The notes under the pieces: generated by a model
Told to the model about the DNA's origin: nothing
The model's database searches: none
Seen by the model: only the letters and a program-made list of their open reading frames with translations
Translations under genes and position numbers: made by a program
Assembly: GCF_030272615.1 (NCBI RefSeq)
Contig: NC_081405.1
Location: 309,287,374 to 309,351,373 of the forward strand
Direction: 5' to 3'
DNA: 64,000 nucleotides
From: Cryptomeria japonica
Taxonomy: Eukaryota > Streptophyta > Pinopsida > Cupressales > Cupressaceae
Part shown: positions 24,265 to 36,015 of the stretch, one piece after another
Layout: the number at the start of each line of letters is the position of its first letter
Numbering within the stretch: the stretch's first letter is position 1

Positions 24265-25808
24265 TCAGTGAGTAGAAGATAGGGGTAGGACCCCTAACTT
24301 GCTTCTAAGATACTCAAAAGTGTCCCTTGGCAATGGCTTTGTGAAGATATTTGTGATTTGTTCCTTTGTGCTAACATACTCCAACACCACTTTCTTCTCT
24401 TGAACTTCTTCTCTAAGATAATGATATTTGATAGAGATGTGCTTTGTCTTAGAGTGCATAACAAGGATTGTTTGAAATGTTAATGGCACTAGTATTGTCA
24501 CAGAATAAGTTACTGGCTCGGTAACTTTCTCATTTATAACTTCCAACAGTTGTTTGATCCATAATATATTGGTACAATTCAATGCTGCAGCAACATATTC
24601 AGCTTCTATTGTTGACTGTGAAACACATCCTTATTTCTTGCTAAGCCAACTCACTAGTCATCAATGTTGCTTGTTGAATGTGAAACACATCCTTGTTTCT
24701 TGCTTCTTCTCCTCCACTTGTGCTTTTTCTATCATCAATGTTGCCTGCCCAATTAGCATCAGTATAAACTTTTAAATCAAAGTCATGTCCTTTCTGATAT
24801 ACTAAGCCATAATCTTCAGTGCCTTTCAAGTATCTAAAAATTCTATTGATTGCTATCATGTGTGTTTCCTTGGGATCTATAGAAAATCTTGCAACTATAC
24901 CTACTGCATGTGCTATGTCTGGTCTTCTGTGAACAACATATTGTAGCTTTCCAATCATGGATTGGTAAAGTGTCTCATCAACAGATGCAGATTCATCATT
25001 CTTTGATAATTTGCAGTTGGTAGTCATAGGAGTACTTACTGGTTTTGAATCCTCCATTCCAAATTTCTTCAAGATTTCCTTTATGTACTTGGATTGAGTA
25101 ATGAAAATCTCATCTTTCATTTGCAGTATTTGTAAACCTATAAAATACTTTATCTCACCGATTAATGACATCTCAAATTCTTTGCTCATTTCATTTCCAA
25201 AGTTCTTGCATAAAGAGTCATTTCCACAAAAGATAATATCATCAACAAATATGGCTGAGATCATTATTCCATTTTCATCATTCTTCATATACATATTGTT
25301 GTTTTCACTTGTCCTTATGAAACCAATCTTGATTAAATAAGAGTGCAATCTCTCATACCATGCTCTAGGTGCTTGTTTCAAACCATATAATTCTTTGTTC
25401 AACTTACATACCTGATCTTTATTCTCTCCTTCAACAAATCCTTTAGGTTGTTCAATATAAACTTCTTCTTCTAATATACCATTCAGAAATGCAGATTTGA
25501 TATACCTTGAAATTTTTGTAAGCAGCGTATGCCAACAATGTTCTTACTCCTTCAAGTCTTGCCACAGGTGCAAAAGTCTCACCATAATCAATTCCCTCTT
25601 CTTGAGCATATCCTTTGCAAACTAGTCTTGCTTTATTTCGAATGACCTCACCTTTCTCATTTAGCTTGTTTCTAAAAATCCACTTAGTACCGATTACATT
25701 TTTGTCCTTCGGTCTTGGGACCAGTGTCCATGTGTTATTATTCTTGATTTGATCAATCTCTTCTATCATAGCATTTATCCAATCTTCACTATTAAATGCC
25801 TCTTTCAC
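24265..25808 (-). pseudogene. Copia-1 reverse transcriptase and RNase H
   Basis: The RT part reads [20 protein letters not shown] and [20 protein letters not shown] near 25750-25560, then a frameshift near 25500 that removes the MDVKSAF region. It resumes with LYGLKQAPRAWYERLHSYL near 25390 and the catalytic FVDD near 25240. RNase H follows: VYTDANWAGNIDDRKSTSG near 24760, with an aberrant insertion after it and a stop near 24641. The last piece (TKHISIKYHYLREEV) runs to a stop at 24265, about 360 bp from the polypurine tract. It is decayed but clearly copia RT_RNase H. Confidence 0.92.
24610..24715. repeat. Short local duplication inside copia-1 RNase H
   Basis: The phrase GTGAAACACATCCTT, followed by A or G and TTTCTTGCT, occurs twice, about 60 bp apart. 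The second copy interrupts the RNase H frame just after KSTSG. It looks like a post-insertion slippage event. Confidence 0.6.
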
Positions 25809-25979
25809 TATCCTTCGTTCAAATTAAGATATCAAACATGTGTTTTGTCTCAATTTGTTTCTTGTCATCACTGGATCATCCTTATCTCCTATAATCTGAC
25901 ATACTTGGCTAATATAGGCTTGGTAGATTCTGTATGATCTTCTTCATCACTCGGTAACTAGACATTATCTTTATTTTCT

Positions 25980-27310
25980 TCAACAGCTTTCTCGGTAGGA
26001 CTTCTCGGTTGAACATAGACAAATTCTTCATAATCTTCTGGTTCCTTGGAGTTTCCTTCATCATTTCTTTCTGCAAATTCATCAATTTTCACATTTGTAC
26101 TTTCTACTCTTTTGTTAGATGATTTGATCAGATATTTAAATTCTTTACTTCTAGAAGAATAACCAAGAAATTTTCCTTGTTCACTTTTCTGATCAAACTT
26201 TCCATTTCTATCATTTTTGTGTACATAGCATCTGCTTGCAAAGATTTTGAAGTAACTTAGATTAGGTTTCTTGTCATACTAGATTTCATATGGTGTCTTC
26301 AAAGTTCCTTTCTTCAGTTGTACTTGGTTCAGGGTGTAAACTGCTGTGCTTATTTCTTCTCTCCAAAATGTTTGTGGCACTTTCTTTTCAATCATCAGGG
26401 TTCTGGCACAATCCACAATAGATCTGTTTCTTCTCTCAGCTATCCCATTTTGCTATGGAGTTCTCGGTGTAGAGGCTTGTCTTTTTATACCATGATCATT
26501 GCAGAATAAGTTGAACTCATTAGAGGTAAACTCTCCTCCTCTATCTGATCTAAGACATTTCAGTTGTCTTCCTATTTCATTTTTAGCTCTTACCTTGTAC
26601 CATTTAAACATTTGAAAAGCTTCTGATTTTTCTTTTAAAAACATAACTGACATCATCCTTGAATAATCATCCACAAATGATATGAAATATTTATCACCAT
26701 AATAACTTTGAACTTTCATAGGACCACAAAGATCAGTGTGCACAAGATCTAAAATTCCCTTAGAAGTGTAGGACTTACTTGTAAAGCTTGATCTTGTCAT
26801 CTTACCCATCTGACATCCTCGACACATAGCATTCTTAGCTTTCTCAAGACTCAGTAGACCTCTTACTCGGTGCTTGTTGCTTATTTTGATCAGATTATCA
26901 AAATTTACATGACAAAACCTTTTATGTCATAACCAGGTATCATCTATCTTTGCATACAGACACTTATTCCTAGTTGACTCAAGATGAAATGTATTACCTT
27001 TTGTTTGTGTCTCGGTAGCAGCTAACTTTCCATGCTTGTCATGAACTTTGACAATTCCTTTCTGAAATTCTATTCGGTAACCTGTGTTGTTTAGCTATGC
27101 TACACTCAACAAATTATATTTCAAACCTTCAACCCAATAAACATCATTACATTTAGCATTGTCAAGAAGTGTTATGGATCCTTTACCTTTTACCAGACAT
27201 GGTGCATCATTACCAAATCTTACATAACCTCCATCATAATCTTCTAACATAACAAACTTGTGTTTATCACCTATCATGTGATGTGAGCATCCACTATCTA
27301 TGATCCACAA
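25980..27310 (-). pseudogene. Copia-1 protease and integrase
   Basis: The protease starts near 27310 with WIIDSGCSHHMIGDKHKF, the intact D-S-G of copia retropepsins. The integrase begins with CRGCQMGKMTRSSF (zinc domain end, near 26820). It continues with DLVHTDLCGPM, FVDDYSRM and SDRGGEFTSNEFN (second Asp, near 26540), ending in HGIKRQASTPRTP near 26460. Downstream, GKFLGYSSRSKEFKYL near 26170 marks the integrase carboxy-terminal region. Stops lie near 27095 and 26455 and before 25980. Confidence 0.88.
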
Positions 27311-27363
27311 ATCATTAGTTTTTAAGTGAGATATTAGGGCTTTTTCGCCATACCTTTCTTCAT

Positions 27364-28440
27364 CTAATCCATACCCACATAAACTACTTCCTCTGTATCA
27401 GTTTCATCTGATTTATCATCATTGGATTCATCATCATCTATTAGGAATGACTTTCTATCTCTTCTTCTGAAGTCTTGGTGTCCTCTGTAATGATTATTTT
27501 TCTGTCTGTCATCTCGGTAATCTCTCTTTTCACTGGATTCTTTCTTAGGGAAATTAGAAGCCATACGTCATATTCTATCACTATTGAAACATTTCAAAGG
27601 TAGTTTTCATTTATACTTACCTTTGCCTCTCGGTAACCTTCTGGCTAATAGTGCTTCAAACTCTTCTTGCTTTCTGATTTCCTCATACAGTTTGTGTACC
27701 TCCTCCACATTTTTGCGAAATCTTTCACTTGCTCCAATGTGATTCCCTTTAGAGTACTTATACTTTCTACCATTGCAATCATCAAATTCATCAAGATGAA
27801 AAGAACTAAATGCAGACTCAATTTTATTTACCGAAGACCCACTGTTATCAAAGTTACTTAACTCAAATTCATGTAGCTTACCAATAGTAGCATCCAAAGA
27901 AACTGGCATATTGAGTATAGACCTCAATTCATTGATTGGAGAGACTTATATTGCATAAGCAGGTAGAAGGGTTCTCAATAACTTACTTGTGACATCCTTT
28001 TCTTCAATGGTTCCTCCTGCTCATTTGATTTGATTGACAATCTCCTTTAACCTTGTACTGTACTGGGTTATGTTCTCACCTTCATTCATCCTCATAGATT
28101 CAAGTTGTCCTCTTCAAATATCCACTTTTTCTCTTTGAACATGTTCATCACCACCATACAAAGATATGAGCTTGTCCCACATTGCCTTGGCATCATTGTA
28201 GCCTTCTAGATCATTAAACTTTGAGTTGGTGAATGCAGATGTTATTTCAATCATTGCTTGAATATGTTCTTGCTTTGCCTCTATCTCTTCCATTGTCAAT
28301 GGATAGGTGCTAGGTGTAATGAAATCATTCTCCAGATAATATACAACATATTCTCCAACTCCTGATAGGTGTAGCTTCATCCTTTTCTGCCATGTAGAGA
28401 AACTAGACTTGTTCAGCTTTAGTGCATCCCTCTTATACAT
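27364..28440 (-). pseudogene. Copia-1 gag
   Basis: This is a capsid-like protein of the copia gag type (UBN2/DUF4219 group). LNKSSFSTWQKRMKLHL near 28410 and AMWDKLISLYGGDEHVQ near 28170 are typical of the family. A second block from 27927 runs to ARRLPRGKGKYK near 27610. The nucleocapsid zinc knuckle expected next is degenerate: the segment near 27570-27595 reads CFNSDRI, stop, RMASNF, so two of three Cys are lost. A Lys/Arg/Asp-rich tail follows to 27364. Confidence 0.85.
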
Positions 28441-28492
28441 CTTTGGATCTTTTCCTCAAGTGCCTTTAAACTTTATCTTCCGGAGTCCAACA

Positions 28493-28503
28493 CTCTGATA
28501 CCA
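28493..28503 (-). other. Copia-1 primer-binding site
   Basis: TGGTATCAGAG on the minus strand, two bases inside the 5' LTR end at 28506. It is complementary to the 3' end of plant initiator Met tRNA. Confidence 0.9.
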
Positions 28504-28505
28504 AT

Positions 28506-30011
28506 TGATAGTTCTAATACTAATTGTTAAGTACAAATGCCAAGCTAACAAGATGAGAGGAGGGGGGGTGAATCATACAAACTTAATCTTCCATAAAAAC
28601 AACAGATTCAACCTCGGTAACATATACTTCAGCAATATAACCAAAACTGCTAAACATGCAAACTCATAAGCATATAAACATCATAACACTCATAACACCA
28701 GATTTAGCATGGAAACCAAAATAGGGAAAAACCACTGTAGAATTTTGAACCCACTAGGAAATATACTCTTCTAGAGTATGCTCAGTTAAAAGCAAATCCT
28801 GTTAAAGATTACAAACACATTGCTAGATGTGACCCGGTTAAGGGATTTCCCTCAGATCTGTTAGGATCTTCACCTTGTTAGAAGTGACCTTGTTAAAGGA
28901 TTTCAAACACTCAATCAGAATGTAACCTTGCTAGATGGTTTTACAAATAAGACTGTTAAGTCCACTCTATTAAGAGATTTTCTATCACTTTACAAAATAA
29001 TAGTAATCAAATATATCTGCAACTTCACATCAAAAATGCTAAAGAAGATTCTTATTTGCTCAAATACAATCTAGTCATAGGACTTATCTTGTCCCTCTGC
29101 TGGGCTCTATACTCTGTTAGTCAAACAGGTCTTCAAGCTTCTGAGCTTGGTAATCACTATGTAGCATCCCTGTGATTACACTTGCTCGCATACATTATTT
29201 ATCAACAGTTCCTTATTTATAAACAAATTGCTAACCACTTCATCTCCTTGATCACATATCCCATGATCAATCATAGCCATTAGATCTTTAAACTTGACCA
29301 GGTTCAATGTATCCTTCGATCTGAAAACATTTTACCTTGGCTTGGAACTTGCATACATTTCTTGGAACTTGTGCTAAGGTATTACGGTTCAATCTAAGTT
29401 GTAGATCTTTTTGCCGATCTTCTATTGCCATAGATTCTTTGAACAAACTTCATACACAGCATACCAATCATTTAATCTATTCCAGCTCATCAGCTTCCTT
29501 CATTAAATAACGCTTTTAATCATTTAATGCATTCTGTTACAGCTCGGTTGCAACTTGGTAGACATTTCACCTTCATTAACCGATAGCGATAACCTTAGGG
29601 TTTACCGACTAGGTTCCTTAGGGTTTATCGACTAGGTTCTTTGCTCAGTAACATAGTATAGTATTAACCTTTCAATCAATAGCATATGTAGGATATCAAA
29701 ACAATCTAAACATCATGATCTCATCATTGTCTAACTCCGTAATACTTGCCCATTGAATAACTTATTTCTTCCCTTATTCATCACAATCTTTCTATGTCTT
29801 TTACAAACATCTTTATACTCATCAAATCATACTTCTTAAGATATGGCAACATCATACTGAATTAGAAAATCAATTTCTTGACATCAATGACAAAATAATA
29901 ATATTAAGATAGTAAACATCCTTAATCAGTTATATCCATAATCATCAACAACCTTCTCAATATCCTAATTGAAATGCCAGCAATCTCTTATTGTCTATTA
30001 TAATGCCAACA
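28506..30011 (-). repeat. Copia-1 5' LTR
   Basis: A 1506-bp partner of 22397-23897. It contains a local duplication of the phrase CCTTAGGGTTTA near 29590-29635. Confidence 0.9.
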
Positions 30012-30710
30012 ACACCATCAAGCCTTCGAGTGAGATATTGGATATTTATGATCATATTATTGTTCTGAGATCATGCATAGAGATGCTGATTGTGCATGTT
30101 ATATGTGACCGATCATTAGACATGCTCCCATGTGGCCTTTTGAGTTATGCATTCCAGTTATATGGATGGTTATTATGTGTAAGCATGGAGCAAATTTTGT
30201 TAACTTGTCACTATGTTATGGGACATAGTCATTGGAAAGATTTTTGTGTTCCTGGCAAGTGTAAACAATTGAGTTATCTATGTTGCTCTTATTTCATGGA
30301 AGTTAACTTGGTTGTAGAAATTAAATTTTGAAGCTAGTTCTATGCAATAAAGTTTTGTGGATAAGATGTATAGGTAAACGAAGTTGATCTTAATGGCATG
30401 TTTTCTTGTCATAGTTGGTAATTGTTGTTTACCTCTTTGTAATGCATTAACTTGGTGTAATGAAAGGGAGAAAATTCTTGTTTCTCTGCTATGATTGTGG
30501 ATAATTCCTAGAATGTTAAAAGAAATGCATGTATTTAGATGTATCTTGCCAATGGGTAATGGAATTCGTAAAAGATTTAGCAATATGTTTCATTTATTTA
30601 TGGAAAGATTCCTATGTGCAATTTAATATTTGTTAAATGAGTTTCAGGGCTTATGTGTGTGACATGTTCTCCGTCTAGCCTTACGACTTCCAAGAGTAAG
30701 TCGAAACCTA
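30012..30710 (+). other. LARD internal domain, second part (non-coding)
   Basis: This continues the LARD internal sequence after the nested copia element and ends at the polypurine tract. The open frame crossing 29969-30331 starts in the copia LTR and has no recognisable domain, so I do not call a gene. Confidence 0.65.
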
Positions 30711-30721
30711 GGGGGGAAGAA
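30711..30721 (+). other. LARD polypurine tract
   Basis: GGGGGGAAGAA sits directly before the TG of the 3' LTR at 30722. Confidence 0.85.
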
Positions 30722-33700
30722 TGTAGTACCCCTGCCCTAATCAATTTCTAATCTCGGTTTGACCTTGGTTAGTTTATCATAATATTATGATTATAGTCAA
30801 GTGTTTTTATTTTAGTGCATAGCTGTTAATGTTGTTTTTGCACCAGTTTGTATGCAAGTTTATTAGTTCTCCTATTTCGTGTTTATAATATCGGGCTAAC
30901 ACTTTCATTAAGTATATATATGTATGCATGTATGACTCTTGGTTGCAAGAGATTTTAGGTACAGTACTGCATGGGTACGAGGTTCGTCTCCACCTAAATT
31001 CACAGGTTTGAGTGTACCTCTTTAATCCTTAGAGTTGGATTAGGTGGTCGTGAGATCTTCATTTGACCATAGTCGTGCTCAAGTGAGCTTCGTGAGTCGT
31101 CATTGGTATTCCCTTTGGTTGGGTATGCGGGTCGTCTGTCTAGTTGACATTCTTGGGTTGCATGTTTTGTCTGTGGTTAAATTAAGTATTTAATCCTTAT
31201 TATCTAGTTGGATTTAATGTGTTTCTACACATTAGTATTTTGGGGGAATAAATTAAATATGTCCCTTTTTATGTGATTAATTGTTAATTGAATTGCTCAA
31301 TTCAGGTTGGTGGCAAATTCAATTAAATGGTTAATTTTCATGTCAAATTTATTCTTTTTATGCTTATGAAAAGATTTAAATTTAATTGAAATAGAATTAA
31401 TTTAATCTTGTTGGATTCTTTGAAATAGAAAGGTTAATTTCAGTTATTTGGAAAAAAATCAATTTTAAATTGAAAAGCAAGTTTAATTTATTGGTATAGT
31501 TTAAAAGAATGATTTTTGGAGAATTATTTTAAATAAAATATTTTAATTCCAAAAATAAAATTTTGGTCAAACTTCTCCCATTTAACCTAGGTTTTTGGAA
31601 AAATATGGGAGATTGATTTTTTTGGAAAATATTTTTTGATAGAAAAATTTGGGGATTTTGGGAGGAGAAGGAATTTCTTGAGCTGGAGAATTGGGCTCTT
31701 CTTCAATCTTGCCAGGATTGTTGAACCAAGTAGGCCTCTGGTTAATTTCATTGGTTTCTTTGTTTTAAAGAAATTATTTTGGATTTTTGAAGAAATCTGT
31801 TTGTTAAGATTAAAAAAAATCTCATTCATTTGGGGAAAATGAAATAGTTGTAATTTTATTTCCAATCCAAACCCCTCTTGTTTTGTTTCCATTCCAAGTT
31901 TAGATTATGGTTGCTCTAGTTGTTTTAAAATCAAAAATAAACTTGAGATTGGCTGTTTACAATAAAAATTTGTTAAAATTCTAAATAAATGCTTTCAATT
32001 TCATGCTTGAACTAGAGAGATGTGTTGTGCTTGGTTAAATGGAAATGGAAGAATGAAAGAAATTTACCAGTCTCAATATTTGGGGCTTTCTGGTGTTTTC
32101 ATTTTTTTTAAATATGTTTATGCTGGTCTTTTGTTTTTTTGGAAAATATCTCCATTTTGTTCTTAGAAAAAATTTCTGAGTATTGTTTATATATATATAT
32201 ATTACTATTGGTTTGTGTGTATCCAGCAGGAGGGGTTTTAGTTTTATTTGTTTTTAATATAATAATAAAACTAAAAATAAATAAATATTGAGTTTGTTGG
32301 TAAACTCAGAAATTTTCTAAGTATTCATATGTTCTGGAATACATTTTTTTTTAAAAGATGTACTTAATTCTTCAATATATATATATATATATATATAATG
32401 TAAAAACACATTTAATGTGGCAAGTGGGGAGCACGAGGCTCAACCCACTTACCACAATGGGGAGTGTGGTCCCCATTGTATGGGGAGAGCTACCCATAAA
32501 GCAATGTTTTTTCCCATACAATGGAGAACACTCAACCCACGTGGTGGGCGAACCCATGTGGGTTTAAAACTATCTTTTAAATAAAGTTTTTGTTAATTAT
32601 TTTTTTATGTTGTAATATAAAAAGTTTTAATTTTATTTAATAAAAGTTTTTTTATATTACTTTTTTTTTATTAAAAAGTTTTAATGATAAATTTTATTAT
32701 TAAATTATTAATTAATGTATATATTTAATTAATGAGTAATTAATATATATATTAATTAATGTTTAATTTGCATTTTTCTATTTTAGATGTTTGCAGGAAG
32801 TATCTTAATTGGAAAAGATAAAATATTATTTTATTTTGTTATTGGATAATTGTTGAAATAAAATATATTTATTAATTGATAAATTTTAAATGATATTTTA
32901 TTCAGGCATATATTATTTGAGTAATTGAGAATAAGATGAAATATTTTATCATTGGAAATTTTGAAAATTTAAATGATATACTATTGGAAATATTGGAAAT
33001 TTAATAATGTATCGTTTGGAATATTGGTGATTTAATGATATTTTCATTTAGTAAAATAAATGCTTTAGCTTATATTCTTTCTCTATATTGAGGAATAGGC
33101 GAATGGGCTATTGATATTGTGGTATTGTATTCACCTTGTAATGGAGATTTTTCTGTCAATGTATTTTGAAAACTTAGATCATTTAGAAAACTTGATCGAC
33201 TCTTATTTGTTTAAATCAATATGAAAGAAGATTGTCTTTTGCGGTTGTTACCTATGCAAGTTTAATTTCTGTATTCAATTTTGCTTAAGTAATGGAAAGA
33301 CCTTGATTTGTTTGATAGGACCCTGTCGTATGGATTGATTTGGGGTACCTATTTCTATCCTCGGTCTCAAGTTTGACTATTGTTTTGTGGTGGTGTTGTA
33401 TATGGTCTTATCCTTTATGTGGGTGTCGAATGATGATTTGTGGTTGACCATAGTTGGTCAGGTCTCTAGTTAGAGTACCGTCAGTCAGTGCACCTCATAT
33501 GAAGTCATGTTAGACCAAATGGTTGTTCCCTCCATTTTGAACTCTGTTTGCTTGACCATGTGTATTCCTTTGTTTTTGAGTTCATTTGAGTGTGGTCTAG
33601 TGTCATATGGGAAAGTGGCTTTCGATTGGGGGCCACACCCAAAGTGGTTTCTAGGTAACCCATCAAAAGTGTGTCTAATAAGTGATAACCTAATAGTATA

Positions 33701-34957
33701 TTAGAGTGTTGTTAATGAATCACTAAGTAAGATAATTGTGCCTCACAAATGGGATGAGTGCTAACACAAACTCGGCATGTTGTGAGAAGGCCTGAAATGG
33801 AAAACCATCATCCTTGTCTTCACAAAAGGATGTGTGGGTCGACATGAGGCTTGGATGGGCGGGAGGCTCGGATTAGGTTGCTAGGGTAACCTAGTGTATG
33901 GGGTCAGAACCTATGAAGACCTGCCATGGTTACCATACCAGGTCATGTGATGACACTTGTCCTTATGTTCACTAGTGTTTTGTTGTATTGTCTTGATAGG
34001 AGCACTTTTGTGGAGTCATCATGTTGCTTATACCCTTGTGAATACCTGATATCCTGCTAGACCTTGGGCTGCGATGGCTTAGTTTCATGGGTGCTCCAGT
34101 GGAGTTTGTATTTGCTTCTATTATGTTCAGATGGATCCTTTCCTATCCAGGGATCATTTATGTATTTATTGACCGATGTGGTCATTTGTATATTGGTTAT
34201 GTTCGCTTTGATGACAGGATTGTAAATGATGTGAACCTATGTATTCTTTCCTATTATTTAATTATTAGAGGGGTCTTGCAGTTGAGCAAACCTAGAGATG
34301 TAGCCCTCTAGGGGTGAAATTTGAGACCAATTTGGTGTTATGTGATGCTTTTGTTCTTATGTTTCATGTTTAGTGTTAGCATTTATGGATGACATTATGT
34401 TAGAATGTTTAAACTGGTTTAGATGAAATTATTCTTAAATGCATGTATGCAGTCATCTTTTAAATGCAGTAATTGGATCATGAAAGAATGTAGATTAGAA
34501 TAATGGAATATATTCAGTTATTGTTAAGAAAATTAAGTATGCATGGAAAGATCTTATTAGTTTGTGATAAAATTCAAGTGTGTTATAAAATTAGATGCAT
34601 GGCTTATATTTTAATGAAAAATTTGAATGTAGGATATGAATAAATCTTAATGGATGAACCTTATCTTGTGATCTATATTTTTATCTTACTAAAAGAATTA
34701 TCCTTGTTTAAGAAATTATCTCATTTTTAGGATAATCGACTTATTGGATTAATTAGCGTGAGTTAAGATTTAATGTGGAATTAAGTAATCACGTTGGGAA
34801 ACTCTTTAGGTGTTAGTTGATGTCTTCCGCTGTGTAATCGGAAGTTTGATATCTCATCATATCATTGTGTTGTGTTTAATTTTAAAAAATAAAATTATTT
34901 GCACTTTATTTTTTTGTTTTAGCTTATCCCTTCGGGGTTTCCTGGCGGGGCATTACA
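30722..34957 (+). repeat. LARD 3' LTR, complete (4236 bp)
   Basis: It starts TGTAGTACCCCTGCCC and ends GGCATTACA, and shows the uninterrupted form of the site used by the Tat insertion. It includes a (TA)n run at about 32375-32397 and the conserved hairpin at 32473-32524. No protein domain was seen in it. Confidence 0.92.
32473..32524. repeat. Hairpin-forming inverted repeat in the LARD 3' LTR
   Basis: CCATTGTATGGGG at 32473-32485 pairs with CCCATACAATGG at 32513-32524. It is the counterpart of 17048-17099. Confidence 0.75.
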
Positions 34958-34962
34958 TGGAT
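34958..34962. repeat. Target-site duplication, right copy (LARD)
   Basis: TGGAT, identical to 111-115. Confidence 0.9.
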
Positions 34963-35570
34963 TGTCCCAACCGGGTGCCCATGACAATGTTCTTCGCAAT
35001 ACCATTCATTTTTTAAATCAAGAAAATGATAGCACTAATAATTTCTTTTGTCTCCTGATTTTTGTAAACCTGTCTCATTTTCATTTCAAAAACATTCATT
35101 CTCATATGCAAGTTTTTTATCTACACTTTAACCTCATCCAACTTGTCAAATTTATCTTGGGTATTCTTAGTGATATTATTATTATCATTAAAACCTCCTT
35201 TATCCTATGATCTAAGACCTTCTTATTAGTGTTATCCTCACTATCCTCCTCTTAAAATGTCCCTTTCTCATCCTCATGTACCATGTCCTCTTGAGAGTCA
35301 ATTTCTCACTATCTTCATCATCATCATCTAGTACAAAATCATCCTCAGAGGACATAATGTATTCTTTTCTTCCTCTTGTACTAGATTTTTACCCAAAAAA
35401 TTAGAAGAATTAGCTTTAGCAAGGTTAGTACATTTAATTCTTTTATTTTTTATAGTATTTGAGAGAAACTTAATTATGAATAAAATAACCACTTTAAACA
35501 TGGCAAGAATAATGGTCATCCTATTTGCCAACTTTTTTAAGACATTGATATAATCAACATTTTTTTCATT
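34963..35570. other. Intergenic, nothing recognised
   Basis: AT-rich sequence that was contiguous with 1-110 before the LARD insertion. No gene or repeat was identified. Confidence 0.5.
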
Positions 35571-35579
35571 AGAAATAAC

Positions 35580-36015
35580 ATTTTAATATTTGGTGGGATG
35601 TTATTAATTCCCCAACGGGTCTGATGTTTTAAATTTAAAGCTATTTTTGTAGTCATATCTACTGCCACATTTTCTTCTCTATATGTGTGTTGAATCTGGA
35701 ATGAAGAAGTCTTTAGATAATCATTTCTCTCTATTTCATTGTATCTCTAATATATTAAGGGCCACTCACAGTTCCTTCAAGAATATCTATAACGGATTTT
35801 GTGACATCTTCTATTATAACTATGGAGAACCTTATTTCTTTCATTATTTTTAACCCCTAATAGGCGCCTGTATCTTATGGCCCAAATTTTTAGCATATCG
35901 TTCAATTAGCTTTCATTCATGTTCTTTAATTATTCCTCCACCACCAGCCAAACTAGAGTTGCAATTGGAGCACCCATCAAAATTGTATTTGATCCAACCC
36001 AATTGAAGATGGGAA
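35580..36015 (-). pseudogene. LINE-type RNase H domain remnant
   Basis: On the minus strand near 36010-35850 the sequence reads GWIKYNFDGCSNCNSSLAG, then GGGIIKEHE, then LIERYAKNLGHKI. This is the start of the RVT_3 RNase H found at the end of plant LINE ORF2 (compare the usual WIKxNxDGA, then GGGVIRD). The carboxy-terminal HTYREENVAVDM lies near 35690-35655. Several stops and frameshifts lie between. It is an orphan fragment; no RT motif was seen beside it. Confidence 0.6.

Larger units (their letters stand above)
22397..30011 (-). mobile_element. Ty1/copia retrotransposon nested in the LARD internal domain
   Basis: A 7.6-kb element on the minus strand. Plus-strand borders read TGATAGTTCT to AATGCCAACA. 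LTRs of about 1.5 kb lie at 22397-23897 and 28506-30011, with a polypurine tract next to the first and a Met primer site next to the second. Domain order on the minus strand is gag, protease, integrase, RT, RNase H, the copia order. All domains carry stops or frameshifts. The flanking five bases (GCACT and ACACC) match at only three positions, so the target duplication is not confirmed. Confidence 0.9.
116..34957 (+). mobile_element. Non-coding LTR retrotransposon with 4.2-kb LTRs (LARD-like)
   Basis: The element starts TGTAGTACCCC and ends GGCATTACA, flanked by TGGAT on both sides. Orientation is plus: a degenerate Met-type primer site follows the 5' LTR and a polypurine tract precedes the 3' LTR. 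After removing two nested insertions (794-15995 and 22397-30011), the 5' LTR is about 4.1 kb, the 3' LTR 4236 bp and the internal domain about 3.7 kb. No gag or pol motif was found in that internal domain on either strand. Large retrotransposon derivatives described in cereals have LTRs of about 4.5 kb and an internal domain of about 3.5 kb without coding capacity, which fits. Such elements must be moved by proteins of another element. The alternative is a decayed gypsy element whose coding part was deleted. Confidence 0.85.

Noticed and set aside
28493-28503. Initiator Met tRNA-like sequence as a tRNA gene
   Set aside because: Only the short primer-site complement is present, correctly spaced from an LTR; no cloverleaf surrounds it. 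The same holds for 50291-50302.
29969-30331. 120-codon open frame on the plus strand
   Set aside because: It starts in the copia-1 LTR and ends in LARD internal sequence, with no recognisable domain, so it is a chance product of the insertion.
34963-35570. Short frames after the LARD as an interrupted host gene
   Set aside because: Joining 1-115 to 34963 gave no coherent reading frame or splice pattern that I could support.
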